Below, piece by piece: positions 17,832 through 26,313 of a DNA stretch of 64,000 nucleotides. Location: NCBI RefSeq assembly GCF_014200605.1, contig NZ_JACHCE010000005.1, forward strand, positions 248,001 through 312,000, given 5' to 3'. Source of the DNA: Pedobacter cryoconitis. Its GTDB lineage: Bacteria > Bacteroidota > Bacteroidia > Sphingobacteriales > Sphingobacteriaceae. Numbering within the stretch: the first letter of the stretch is position 1; every line of letters starts with the position of its first letter. Below the pieces are notes generated by a model, which was given only the letters and a program-made list of their open reading frames with translations, had not been told where the DNA came from and did not search any database. Made by a program: the position numbers and the translations under genes.

Positions 17832-17860
17832 AAAAAGATTGGGGGAAACCCAATCTTTTT
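17832..17860 (-). terminator. Terminator of rpoD
   Basis: AAAAAGATTGGG (17832-17843) pairs with CCCAATCTTTTT (17849-17860), 12 bp with a 5-nt loop, T-tract on the minus strand. Confidence 0.9.
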
Positions 17861-17914
17861 CTATCCGATTATTTAAGCTTAATTCTATTTAGATTTTAAA
17901 TAGTCCTGAAGAGA

Positions 17915-18775
17915 TTAACCTAAGTATGATTTTAATATTTTACTACGTGAGGTATGACGCAGACGTTGTAATGCTTTATCTTTAATCTGACGTACACGTT
18001 CACGGGTTAAGTTAAATTTCTCACCTATTTCTTCCAGAGAAAGCGGGTGGTTAGTACTTAAGCCAAAGAAAAGAACGATGATTTCACGTTCACGCTCAGT
18101 TAATGTAGAAAGAGAACGTTTAATTTCTTCAGAAAGTGATTCGTTAATTAAACTACTGTCTGTATTAGGCTCGTGATTTTCTAAAACATCCAATAAGGTG
18201 TTTTCTTCACCCTGAACAAAAGGGGCATCCATGGAAACGTGTCTTCCGGAGTTACTTAAAGTGTCAGAGATCTTATCTACAGTTGTTTCAAGGATATCAG
18301 CTAATTCTTCAGGAGAAGGCTCACGCTCAAATTCCTGCTCTAATTTAGAGAATGCTTTACTGATCTTGCTCAATGAACCAACCTGGTTTAATGGAAGACG
18401 CACAATACGGCTTTGTTCAGCGATAGCCTGTAAAATTGACTGACGGATCCACCATACAGCGTAAGAGATAAATTTGAAACCCTTTGTTTCATCAAAACGC
18501 TTAGCTGCTTTGATCAATCCAAGGTTACCCTCATTAATTAAATCACCTAAAGTTAATCCCTGATTCTGGTATTGCTTGGCCACGGAAACTACGAAACGTA
18601 AGTTTGTCTTTGTCAGACGCTCCAGAGCTGCCTGATCACCTTCACGTATCTTTCTTGCAAGTATTACTTCTTCTTCTGCGGTGATTAAATCTACTTTACC
18701 AATCTCATGAAGATATTTGTCTAGAGATTGACTCTCGCGATTGGTTATGGATTGGGTGATTTTGAGTTGTCTCAT
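17915..18775 (-). CDS. rpoD: Primary RNA polymerase sigma-70 factor, short Bacteroidota form
   Basis: Housekeeping sigma factor. The 286-residue protein lacks region 1.1. It has region 1.2 (SLDKYLHEIGKVDLITAEEE), region 2 (NLRFVVSVAKQYQNQGLTLGDLINEGNLGL, then FKFISYAVWWIRQSI), region 3, and region 4 (LSLEEIGEKFNLTRERVRQIKDKAL). The short form and its recognition of TAnnTTTG rather than TATAAT are characteristic of this phylum and agree with the promoters seen across the window. Confidence 0.96.
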   Translation of the reverse strand: MRQLKITQSITNRESQSLDKYLHEIGKVDLITAEEEVILARKIREGDQAALERLTKTNLRFVVSVAKQYQNQGLTLGDLINEGNLGLIKAAKRFDETKGFKFISYAVWWIRQSILQAIAEQSRIVRLPLNQVGSLSKISKAFSKLEQEFEREPSPEELADILETTVDKISDTLSNSGRHVSMDAPFVQGEENTLLDVLENHEPNTDSSLINESLSEEIKRSLSTLTEREREIIVLFFGLSTNHPLSLEEIGEKFNLTRERVRQIKDKALQRLRHTSRSKILKSYLG

Positions 18776-18811
18776 TTATATGCTTTGGTGCTCTTTATGT
18801 GTTAGAACGTG

Positions 18812-18819
18812 CAAAAGTA
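18812..18819 (-). promoter_or_regulatory. -7 element of the rpoD promoter
   Basis: Minus strand TACTTTTG; predicted start near 18807, about 32-nt leader before the rpoD ATG. Confidence 0.6.
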
Positions 18820-19265
18820 AGGATTAAAAGGCAATTTAAAAACATAAATTCCTGAAAATGTTACACTTTACACTGGTTATTTATACGATAAATGAGTAGC
18901 AAAAATTATTCCAAAGTACTTTTGACAGTATGCCTGCCGGATATTGACAAATGTATATTATTTATTGTTTTGCAATCATAAATGCTTGTTTTTTAATAAT
19001 TCATCTTTTGGAAGTATCAATTATTAAGACTTAAAGAAGTGTGTTTTATTGAATTTATATGATAATTTAATGAGAAATATGTTTATTAAATTAAATATGT
19101 CACAGCTCATTATTTAATATTACCATCATCATATTTTAATAATTTTTCTTAAAATTCTTTGATTTCAGAAAAAGATGTCTGCAAAAGCCGACAATTTTAC
19201 CGATTTTTATAGTTCTGAATTCAGGATATGAATTTATTTTTCTCACTTTTGATAAAGATCTGCAT
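18820..19265. other. AT-rich gene-free interval upstream of the small XRE gene
   Basis: No gene is seen. A plus-strand TACTTTTG at 18917-18924 matches TAnnTTTG but has no open frame of note behind it. The rest is AT-rich without repeats or strong hairpins. A membrane-protein partner (DUF2975), often next to regulators of the following type, is absent here. Confidence 0.45.
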
Positions 19266-19469
19266 ATGCCAATAGTTATTAATCTGGATGTAATGCTAGC
19301 TAAACGCAAAGTTTCTCTTACTGAATTGAGTCTGAAGGTTAATATCACTCTGTCTAATCTTTCTATACTTAAAACAGGAAAGGCAAAAGCAGTCAGGCTG
19401 GAAACCCTGGAGGCTATTTGTAAGGCACTGGATTGTCAGCCGGGAGATATTTTAGAATATATCCCTTAA
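19266..19469 (+). CDS. Small XRE-family (Cro/C1-type) DNA-binding protein, YozG-like
   Basis: A 67-residue single-domain helix-turn-helix protein. The recognition region is KRKVSLTELSLKVNITLSNLSILKTGKAKAV in outline (about residues 13-43), followed by RLETLEAICKALDCQPGDILEY, the conserved tail of the YozG/XRE group. A transcription regulator with an unknown target. Its usual DUF2975 neighbour is missing. A weak hairpin follows at 19469-19499. Confidence 0.88.
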   Translation: MPIVINLDVMLAKRKVSLTELSLKVNITLSNLSILKTGKAKAVRLETLEAICKALDCQPGDILEYIP

Positions 19470-19503
19470 AAGAACTGTATCTGGCTATATCGGTTCTTTA
19501 TTC
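19469..19503 (+). terminator. Weak terminator after the XRE gene
   Basis: AAAGAAC (19469-19475) pairs with GTTCTTT (19493-19499) with partial pairing inside; only a short T-run follows. Confidence 0.4.
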
Positions 19504-19535
19504 AGTAATCCAATGCCCCATTGATTAAACGGCTC

Positions 19536-20375
19536 TTATAAATCTGCCAGTTTTAAAGTATCTTTTAATCTGATCCCTTTTTCTGTTTGCTGAACGGTGC
19601 AGCATTCATTGACAGGATCATGCTCTAAATATAAAATGTAGTTTTTTGCTGCTGCTTCTTCCAGAAATGCTTTCTTCTCTTTTAAAGTTTGTAGAGGGAA
19701 CATGTCATAAGACATGACATAGGGTAGGGGGATATGGCCTGTTGATGGCAGTAAATCTGCTGTATAAATGATCGTATGCTCTTTATAAGTTAACTGGGGC
19801 AGCATCATCGCATCGGTATGTCCAAATGCAAAACGTACCTTAAAACCTGGCTGGAATTCGATCCCTTCCTGATCGTCAATAAAATTCAGCTGACCGCTTT
19901 CTTGTAGGGGCAGGATGTTATCTTTCAAAAATGAAGCTTTTTCTCTGTCATTAGGATTTACAGCCCAGTTCCAGTGTTTCTGGTTACTCCAGTAGTTAGC
20001 CTGCTTAAATGCAGGAACTAATTTTTCGCCCTCACGGACAATCGCACCGCCGCAATGGTCAAAGTGTAAATGGGTAAGAAACACATCGGTAATATCAGCT
20101 GTACTGAATCCTTTGGAAGCAAGTGATTTCTCCATGGTATCATCGCCATGCAAATAATAATGACTCAGAAATTTTTCATCCTGTTTATTACCTATACCCG
20201 TATCAATTAAAATCAGGCGGTCACCGTCTTCTATTAATAAACAGCGCATGGCCCAGGTACACATATTGTTTGCGTCTGCAGGATTACTTTTCTGCCAGAT
20301 AGATTTTGGGACTACGCCAAACATTGCGCCGCCATCCAGTTTAAACAATCCGGTATCTATAGTATGTAGGTTCAT
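19536..20375 (-). CDS. MBL-fold metallo-hydrolase
   Basis: Metallo-beta-lactamase fold hydrolase of 279 residues, cytoplasmic (no signal peptide). The metal site is THLHFDHCGG (His about 102 and 104, Asp about 106, His about 107), with further ligands in FAFGHTDAMM, YTADLLPSTGH and LEHDPVNE. It resembles quorum-quenching lactonase and alkyl-sulfatase-like families but has no feature that fixes the substrate. Downstream of lpd but separated by a terminator. Confidence 0.9.
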   Translation of the reverse strand: MNLHTIDTGLFKLDGGAMFGVVPKSIWQKSNPADANNMCTWAMRCLLIEDGDRLILIDTGIGNKQDEKFLSHYYLHGDDTMEKSLASKGFSTADITDVFLTHLHFDHCGGAIVREGEKLVPAFKQANYWSNQKHWNWAVNPNDREKASFLKDNILPLQESGQLNFIDDQEGIEFQPGFKVRFAFGHTDAMMLPQLTYKEHTIIYTADLLPSTGHIPLPYVMSYDMFPLQTLKEKKAFLEEAAAKNYILYLEHDPVNECCTVQQTEKGIRLKDTLKLADL

Positions 20376-20402
20376 ATAAAGGAAATTTGGTATGCCGTAA
20401 AA

Positions 20403-20438
20403 ATAAGAAACCCGCTGAGTTATCGGCGGGTTTCTTAT
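20403..20438 (-). terminator. Terminator of lpd
   Basis: ATAAGAAACCCGC (20403-20415) pairs perfectly with GCGGGTTTCTTAT (20426-20438), 10-nt loop, 27 nt past the lpd stop on the minus strand. Confidence 0.85.
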
Positions 20439-20464
20439 CTATATATATATTATAGCCTGCTTTT

Positions 20465-21853
20465 TTACAAGTGAATTACTTCTCCGTAAGCATCAGCAGT
20501 AGCTTCCATAATTGCTTCACTCATGGTTGGGTGAGGGTGGACAGCTTTTAACATTTCATGACCAGTAGTTTCTAATTTACGGGCAACAACGATTTCTGCA
20601 ATCAGTTCAGTTACATTTGCACCAATCATGTGCGCGCCTAATAATTCACCATATTTTGCATCATAGATCATTTTGATGAAACCATCTTTTGCACCTGCAG
20701 CACTTGCTTTACCTGATGCTGAGAATGGGAATTTACCAATTTTCAATTCATAACCTGCTGCTTTAGCTGCTTTCTCAGTATAACCTACAGAAGCAATTTC
20801 TGGTGAGCAGTAAGTACAGCCAGGAATATTGTTGTAATCTAAAGGCTCAGGAGAGTGACCGGCAATTTTCTCTACACAGATAATTCCTTCTGCAGAAGCA
20901 ACGTGTGCCAGAGCTTGTCCGCCAACGATATCACCAATTGCATAATATCCTTTTACAGAAGTATTATAGAATTCGTCTACAACTACTTTACCTTTTTCAG
21001 TTTTGATACCTGTTTCTTCCAGGCCTATATTTTCAAGGTTTGCAACAACACCAGCAGCTGAAAGAACGATATCGCATTCAATAGTTTGCATACCAGCAGC
21101 AGTTTTAACCTGAACTTTACAGCCTGCACCAGTTGTATCTACTGATTCTACGCTCGAAGAAGTCATGACTTCGATACCTGCTTTTTTGAAGCTGCGTAAT
21201 AATTGTTTAGAAACATCTTCATCTTCTACAGGAACGATGTTTTCCATGAATTCAACTACAGTTACTTTCGTTCCCATTGTTGCATAGAAATAAGCGAATT
21301 CTACTCCGATAGCTCCGGAACCAACGATAACCATTGATTTAGGCATTTCAGGTAAAACCATTGCCTGTCTGTAACCAATGATTTTTTTACCGTCTTGTTT
21401 TACACTTGGTAATTCTTTTGAACGCCCGCCTGTAGCAAGGATAATATTTTTTGCAGTTAATTCTGTTGTAGAACCGTCTGCACCTTTAACTTCAACCTTA
21501 TTGCCCGGTTTAACTTTACCGGTACCCATTACTACGTCAATTTTGTTTTTTTTCATTAAAAACTGAACGCCTTTGCTCATTCCTTCAGCTACACCACGGC
21601 TGCGTTTAATCACAGCTGCAAAATCAGCTTCAGCTTCGGCAGTTTTAATACCGTATTCTGCTGCATGATTGATATATTCAAATACCTGTGCACTTTTTAA
21701 TAAAGCTTTGGTTGGAATACAGCCCCAGTTAAGGCAGATCCCACCTAAGGATTCACGTTCTACAATTGCAGTTTTTAAACCTAATTGTGACGCTCTGATT
21801 GCAGCAACGTATCCGCCAGGACCGCTACCTATTATAATTACATCGTAGTTCAT
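20465..21853 (-). CDS. lpdA: Dihydrolipoyl dehydrogenase (E3)
   Basis: FAD flavoprotein that reoxidises dihydrolipoamide of the pyruvate, 2-oxoglutarate or branched-chain dehydrogenase complexes and of glycine cleavage. From MNYDVIIIGSGPGGYVAA it has 462 residues. The redox-active disulfide is in GGICLNWGCIPTKALL (Cys about 40 and 45), the NAD domain has GSGAIGVEFAYFY, and the C-terminus has the His/Glu pair in HPHPTMSEAIMEA. The frame extends to 21889, but the -7 element at 21887-21894 overlaps that start, so 21853 is preferred. Confidence 0.96.
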   Translation of the reverse strand: MNYDVIIIGSGPGGYVAAIRASQLGLKTAIVERESLGGICLNWGCIPTKALLKSAQVFEYINHAAEYGIKTAEAEADFAAVIKRSRGVAEGMSKGVQFLMKKNKIDVVMGTGKVKPGNKVEVKGADGSTTELTAKNIILATGGRSKELPSVKQDGKKIIGYRQAMVLPEMPKSMVIVGSGAIGVEFAYFYATMGTKVTVVEFMENIVPVEDEDVSKQLLRSFKKAGIEVMTSSSVESVDTTGAGCKVQVKTAAGMQTIECDIVLSAAGVVANLENIGLEETGIKTEKGKVVVDEFYNTSVKGYYAIGDIVGGQALAHVASAEGIICVEKIAGHSPEPLDYNNIPGCTYCSPEIASVGYTEKAAKAAGYELKIGKFPFSASGKASAAGAKDGFIKMIYDAKYGELLGAHMIGANVTELIAEIVVARKLETTGHEMLKAVHPHPTMSEAIMEATADAYGEVIHL

Positions 21854-21886
21854 ATCTTTTAATAGGGGACTTAACTTAGTAAAGCC

Positions 21887-21894
21887 CAAAAATA
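21887..21894 (-). promoter_or_regulatory. -7 element of the lpd promoter
   Basis: Minus strand TATTTTTG; predicted start near 21882, leader about 29 nt to the ATG at 21853. Confidence 0.58.
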
Positions 21895-22121
21895 AAAAAA
21901 AATGTTCGTTAAACAGCGCATTTGATTTTTGTGACGTGAATTTGTAAGTGTGTTAAGTCCAAATCCCATTTTCAGGAAATACTGTGATTTCTGGTTATGC
22001 CGAATAATTGACTGATAAACTGTTGGTTAAGCTTGTATTTTAAATGTTAATTGTGGAAAAAAAACACATATAATTAATGATTTGTTAACATAGAAAGCTA
22101 AAACGTTGTATATTTAATACA

Positions 22122-22129
22122 TACTTTTG
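22122..22129 (+). promoter_or_regulatory. -7 element of the Oar-like receptor gene
   Basis: TACTTTTG matches TAnnTTTG. The predicted start near 22134 gives a leader of about 66 nt. TTG at 22106-22108 is only 13 nt upstream, so no proper -33 is seen. The rest of the 310-nt gap between lpd and this gene shows nothing else. Confidence 0.5.
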
Positions 22130-22199
22130 TGCCCGTAAACTATTATTTACCCGAGCGCCCTGCGTTCGAAAACAAAACAAAATTCATTAAAAAAGAATT

Positions 22200-25100
22200 A
22201 TGAAGAAATCTTTACTATTTAGAATCGTAGTCATCATGCTTGCGGTTGTAGGAACAATGTTCTCTGCACATGCTCAGGTTACTACTTCAGCAATGACGGG
22301 TATCGTAAAAGATGCGAAAGGCCCGTTGCCTGGTGCGAGCGTTAAAGCTGTTCACGTACCAACAGGTTCAGTTTATACGACAACTACAAATGGAGATGGT
22401 CGTTTTACAATTGCTAACATGCGTGTTGGTGGACCTTATTCAGTTACTATCACTTTTATTGGATTTCAGGCTGCCAAATACGACAACCTTAATCTTAAAT
22501 TAGGTGGTTCTTATCCATTAAATGTTGTTTTATCGGACGGAGCGCAACAATTAAGTGACGTAACAATTACAGCGAATAAAAGTAAAGTAATCAACAGTTC
22601 AAGAACTGGTGCTGCTACTAACGTATCTCAGAAGCAAATTCAGGAGCTTCCTGCGATTTCAAGAAGTATCACTGACCTGACTAAACTAACTCCTCAGGCT
22701 AATACTAAAGGTGATGGTTTCTCTTTTGCTGGTAGAAACAGTTTATTTAACTCACTAACATTAGATGGTGCGCAAATGAACAACGTTTTTGGTTTATCAT
22801 CATTACCTGGTGGTGGCACAGGAGCTCAGCCTTTTTCTTTGGATGCATTAGAAGAATTACAGGTCAACCTTGCGCCTTATGATGTAAAACAAAGTGGTTT
22901 TACTGGTGCTGGTGTGAACGCAATTACTAAAGCAGGTACAAATGATTTTTCAGGTTCGATTTATACCTATTATAAAGATCAGAACTTACAAGGTTATAAT
23001 GTTGGTGATGTAACACTTGACAAATCAAGTCAGGCGTTTTTAAATAAACAATTTGGTTTCAGATTTGGTGGACCGATTATCAAGAATAAATTATTTTTCT
23101 TCGTAAACGGTGAGATTTCAAGACGTACTTCTCCAGGTACTAACATTCTTGCTAACCCAAATGCAAAAGCAAGTGCTAGTGACCCAATCAATGTTTCCAG
23201 AGTATTAACTTCAGATCTTGATCTGGTTAAGAATACTTTAATTAAGAATTTTGGATATGATCCTGGAGTATATTCAGGTTATAGCAATTTGCAAAATTCA
23301 GATAACGTTACTGCACGTTTAGACTGGAATATCAATGATGCAAACAGATTAACTGTAAGATATAACTACCTTAAATCTTTCAAAGATCTTAACCCAAGTA
23401 CTTCAAACTCTAACAGAGGCCGTGGACAATCACTGACTTCTATGTTTTTTGACGGTATGAGATATACACAATACAGTAACATCAATTCGGTTACTGCAGA
23501 GTTAAACACACGTTTCAGTGAGAAATTTGCAAATAACTTACAATTAGTATATACTGGTTTCCGTGATTACCGTAAAACAGCTGGTAACCCATTCCCGGTT
23601 GTAGATATTGAAGATGGAAACTCTGGTAACTATATCTCTTTCGGTACAGAGCCTTTTAGTGGTTTAAATACATTGAATCAGGATATATATACCTTAAATG
23701 AGAACTTTAACATTTTTGCCGGTAATCATACAATCACTATTGGTGGTTCTGTAGGCTATCAAAAATTTCAGAATGCATTTGCTCAGTTCTTATACGGTCA
23801 ATTCAGATATAAATCAATGAATGACTTTTTAGCTGCTGCTAATGGTGATAAATCTGTTAATCCATCTTTATACCAGTTAACTTATTCAACTGATAAAAAT
23901 AATCCTAATCCTGCTGCTGCTGTTTTTAGCCAGATGCCGGTTGCAGCTTATGCACAGGATGAATGGTACATTAAACCTAACTTTAAGCTGACTTATGGTA
24001 TCAGATTTGATATGCCAATCTATACTTCAAAAATTCAGTCTAACCCATTGGTAACTGCTGCGACTTTCCGTGATGGTGAAAAATTAGATGTAGGTAAATT
24101 ACCTAAAACTCAGATCTTAATTTCTCCTCGTGTTGGTTTCAACTGGGATGTTAATTCAGATGGCAGACTTCAGGTACGTGGTGGTTCTGGTATATTCACA
24201 GGAGCTGTTCCAGCAGTTTGGTTAACTAACCAGGCAGGAAACACAGGATTAGGTTCAGGTAACGACTTTTTAACTAATCCAAAAAATCGTCCTTTCAGCC
24301 CTGATCCTTCAGCTTATATTCCTGCTAATCCAGCAAACCCAGCTACATTTGCAATCAACCAGGCTGTAAATAACTTCAAAGTACCTCAGGTATGGAGATC
24401 TAGTTTAGCCGTTGATTATAAATTGCCAGGTGGAGTTATTGCTACAATTGATGGTATGTATACTAAATCAATCAATGAAGTATTTCACAGAGATGCTAAC
24501 TTAGTTAATCCTACAGCTAACCTGACTGGTACTGGCGATACACGTCCTTACTTCCCGGGTGGTAATGCAAACAGAATTAATCCATTCCTGACTAATGCTA
24601 TTGTATTTGATAATACAAACAAAGGATATGCATGGAATATTACCGGACAGCTGCAAAAAAGATTTGGTCAGTATGTAGATTTAATGGTTGCATATACCAG
24701 AAGTGATGCACGTGATATTACTTCAACTCCAGGCTCACAGGCTGCTTCAGCTTTCAATGGTAACCAGGTTGCTGGTGACCCAAACAAACCAACATTAGCA
24801 TATAGCAGTTTCTTAGTTAAAAACAGAGTAATTGCTTCTGTTAACTTTAACTTCTCTATTATCCGTCAATTACCTACTTCAATTGGTGTGGTATATGAAG
24901 GCTCTCCTTATGGTGATGGTTTCGGTAACACAAGGTTCTCTTATGTAACTGCTGGTAACGTTAACAATGATAACTCAACTTTCAACGATTTAATGTACAT
25001 TCCAAGAGATCGTAATGATATCATTTTAAAGGATATTGCTGCTTCGAAGACCACAACTGCAGAAACAGCTGATCAGCAGTGGGCCAGATTAGATGCTTAC

Positions 25101-25475
25101 ATCAATCAGGATAAATATTTAAGCAAACACAGAGGTCAGGTTGCTGAAAGAAATGGTGCTGAATATCCTTGGGCAAACCGTTTTGATGTAAGAATCCTTC
25201 AACAGATTAAAACTGTTTTTGGTGGAAAATCTAACAGCAGATTTGAAATTTCTGTAGATATCATCAACTTCGGTAACTTATTGAACAAAAACTGGGGATT
25301 AACTCAAACTCCTGGAATGACTAACTTTTTACAGTCTCAAGGTGTAGTGAGCCCAACTGTTTTAACTCCAACTTATACAGTTAACCAAGGTTTAACTCCT
25401 AATACATTTAGAAATAACACTGATATTTCTTCAAGATACCAGATCCAGGTTGGTGCCAGATATAGCTTCAACTAA
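22200..25475 (+). CDS. TonB-dependent receptor, Oar-like, with N-terminal carboxypeptidase-regulatory-like domain
   Basis: Large outer-membrane protein (1091 residues). Signal peptide of about 25 residues ending AHAQ. A CarboxypepD_reg-like domain follows (TGIVKDAKGPLPGASVKAV, about 34-52), then a plug domain with LPAISRSITDLTKLTPQ and LDALEELQVNLAPYDVKQSG, and a beta-barrel ending in YQIQVGARYSFN with the terminal aromatic residue. This layout is that of Oar/OmpA-related receptors of Myxococcus and Bacteroidota. No SusD partner follows, so it is not a SusCD pair; the ligand is unknown. Confidence 0.92.
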   Translation: MKKSLLFRIVVIMLAVVGTMFSAHAQVTTSAMTGIVKDAKGPLPGASVKAVHVPTGSVYTTTTNGDGRFTIANMRVGGPYSVTITFIGFQAAKYDNLNLKLGGSYPLNVVLSDGAQQLSDVTITANKSKVINSSRTGAATNVSQKQIQELPAISRSITDLTKLTPQANTKGDGFSFAGRNSLFNSLTLDGAQMNNVFGLSSLPGGGTGAQPFSLDALEELQVNLAPYDVKQSGFTGAGVNAITKAGTNDFSGSIYTYYKDQNLQGYNVGDVTLDKSSQAFLNKQFGFRFGGPIIKNKLFFFVNGEISRRTSPGTNILANPNAKASASDPINVSRVLTSDLDLVKNTLIKNFGYDPGVYSGYSNLQNSDNVTARLDWNINDANRLTVRYNYLKSFKDLNPSTSNSNRGRGQSLTSMFFDGMRYTQYSNINSVTAELNTRFSEKFANNLQLVYTGFRDYRKTAGNPFPVVDIEDGNSGNYISFGTEPFSGLNTLNQDIYTLNENFNIFAGNHTITIGGSVGYQKFQNAFAQFLYGQFRYKSMNDFLAAANGDKSVNPSLYQLTYSTDKNNPNPAAAVFSQMPVAAYAQDEWYIKPNFKLTYGIRFDMPIYTSKIQSNPLVTAATFRDGEKLDVGKLPKTQILISPRVGFNWDVNSDGRLQVRGGSGIFTGAVPAVWLTNQAGNTGLGSGNDFLTNPKNRPFSPDPSAYIPANPANPATFAINQAVNNFKVPQVWRSSLAVDYKLPGGVIATIDGMYTKSINEVFHRDANLVNPTANLTGTGDTRPYFPGGNANRINPFLTNAIVFDNTNKGYAWNITGQLQKRFGQYVDLMVAYTRSDARDITSTPGSQAASAFNGNQVAGDPNKPTLAYSSFLVKNRVIASVNFNFSIIRQLPTSIGVVYEGSPYGDGFGNTRFSYVTAGNVNNDNSTFNDLMYIPRDRNDIILKDIAASKTTTAETADQQWARLDAYINQDKYLSKHRGQVAERNGAEYPWANRFDVRILQQIKTVFGGKSNSRFEISVDIINFGNLLNKNWGLTQTPGMTNFLQSQGVVSPTVLTPTYTVNQGLTPNTFRNNTDISSRYQIQVGARYSFN

Positions 25476-25494
25476 GATCTCTGATTTTTAATTT

Positions 25495-25528
25495 AAGCCC
25501 CATTCTGATTCTTCAGAATGGGGCTTTT
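25495..25528 (+). terminator. First of two tandem terminators after the Oar-like gene
   Basis: AAGCCCCATTCTG (25495-25507) pairs with CAGAATGGGGCTT, 6-nt loop, then TTTTG. Confidence 0.9.
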
Positions 25529-25567
25529 GTTTTGATTATATTTATTTCATATAACTTTTCTTTTAAG

Positions 25568-25600
25568 AAGCCCAAACCGTATTAAAATGTTTGGGCTTTT
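25568..25600 (+). terminator. Second tandem terminator
   Basis: AAGCCCAAAC (25568-25577) pairs with GTTTGGGCTT (25589-25598), then TTTT. It isolates the following efflux operon from the strong outer-membrane gene. Confidence 0.88.
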
Positions 25601-25694
25601 GCCTTAAGACCGGTATAAGCGCTTAAATCAATTTTCTGTCATATTAGGTTAAACAATTATTTCGTATATTTAATTTGTGTTTATTTGCAACCGA

Positions 25695-26279
25695 ATGAAC
25701 GTTCAATTAGAAGATAATACAGGAAAAAGGGTGGCTGTCCTAAACAGTACACTGACTTTAATTAAAGAACATGGGTTTCATGGCGCTCCCATGAGTCTGA
25801 TTGCTAAACATGCCGGTGTTGCTGCTGGCACGATCTATCATTATTTTGATTCCAAAGAAACACTCATACTGGAACTTTATGTGCATGTGAAGGATAAGCT
25901 GGCATTGGCTATATCTGCCGGTGATGACCCTGAAAAGCCTTATAAAGACCGGTTTTTCAATCTAATGATCAACCAGTTTAATTTTTATGTAGAGAATGAA
26001 GACTCCTTGTTTTTTCTGGAGCAATATATGAGTTCTCCTTTTGCAAAGAATTTTCCGGAAAATGATAGTCAATTATTTGCCGACAAGGTGATTACATTAT
26101 TTCAATATGGCATAGATAATGCTTATTTCAGAAATATTGATTCCAGGCTACTGGCCCCTACTATAAAAGGGACACTTGTCGCTGCTGCAACTTTCCAGTT
26201 ATCTGGTCAGATTGTGTTTTCTAAGGAAGATATTATTGAAGTGATCAGCGTAATCTGGGACGGAATTAAAAGACAGTAA
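25695..26279 (+). CDS. TetR/AcrR family repressor of the efflux operon
   Basis: A 194-residue regulator from the ATG at 25695 (a GTG at 25677 is in frame upstream). The N-terminal helix-turn-helix is visible in HGFHGAPMSLIAKHAGVAAGTIYHYFDSKETLILELY. The C-terminal ligand domain is variable, as usual. It is the first gene of the unit and its stop is 1 nt before the open frame of the tolC-like gene, so it probably represses its own operon. A TGAACGTTCA palindrome overlaps its start codon. Confidence 0.92.
   Translation: MNVQLEDNTGKRVAVLNSTLTLIKEHGFHGAPMSLIAKHAGVAAGTIYHYFDSKETLILELYVHVKDKLALAISAGDDPEKPYKDRFFNLMINQFNFYVENEDSLFFLEQYMSSPFAKNFPENDSQLFADKVITLFQYGIDNAYFRNIDSRLLAPTIKGTLVAAATFQLSGQIVFSKEDIIEVISVIWDGIKRQ
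25696..25705. promoter_or_regulatory. Palindrome TGAACGTTCA over the tetR start codon (candidate operator)
   Basis: A perfect 10-bp palindrome beginning at the T of the ATG. TetR-family operators are short palindromes close to the start of the regulated gene, so autoregulation is plausible. Its coding position means that it could also arise by chance. Confidence 0.35.
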
Positions 26280-26313
26280 TATGAATAGTAAAATAAATAC
26301 CCTTAATATATAT

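Noticed and set aside
17797..17853. Longer GAPDH start
   Set aside because: The extension covers the -7 promoter element and the edge of the rpoD terminator.
18917..18924. TACTTTTG as promoter of a hidden gene
   Set aside because: No open frame or hairpin follows within a useful distance; probably a chance match in AT-rich DNA.
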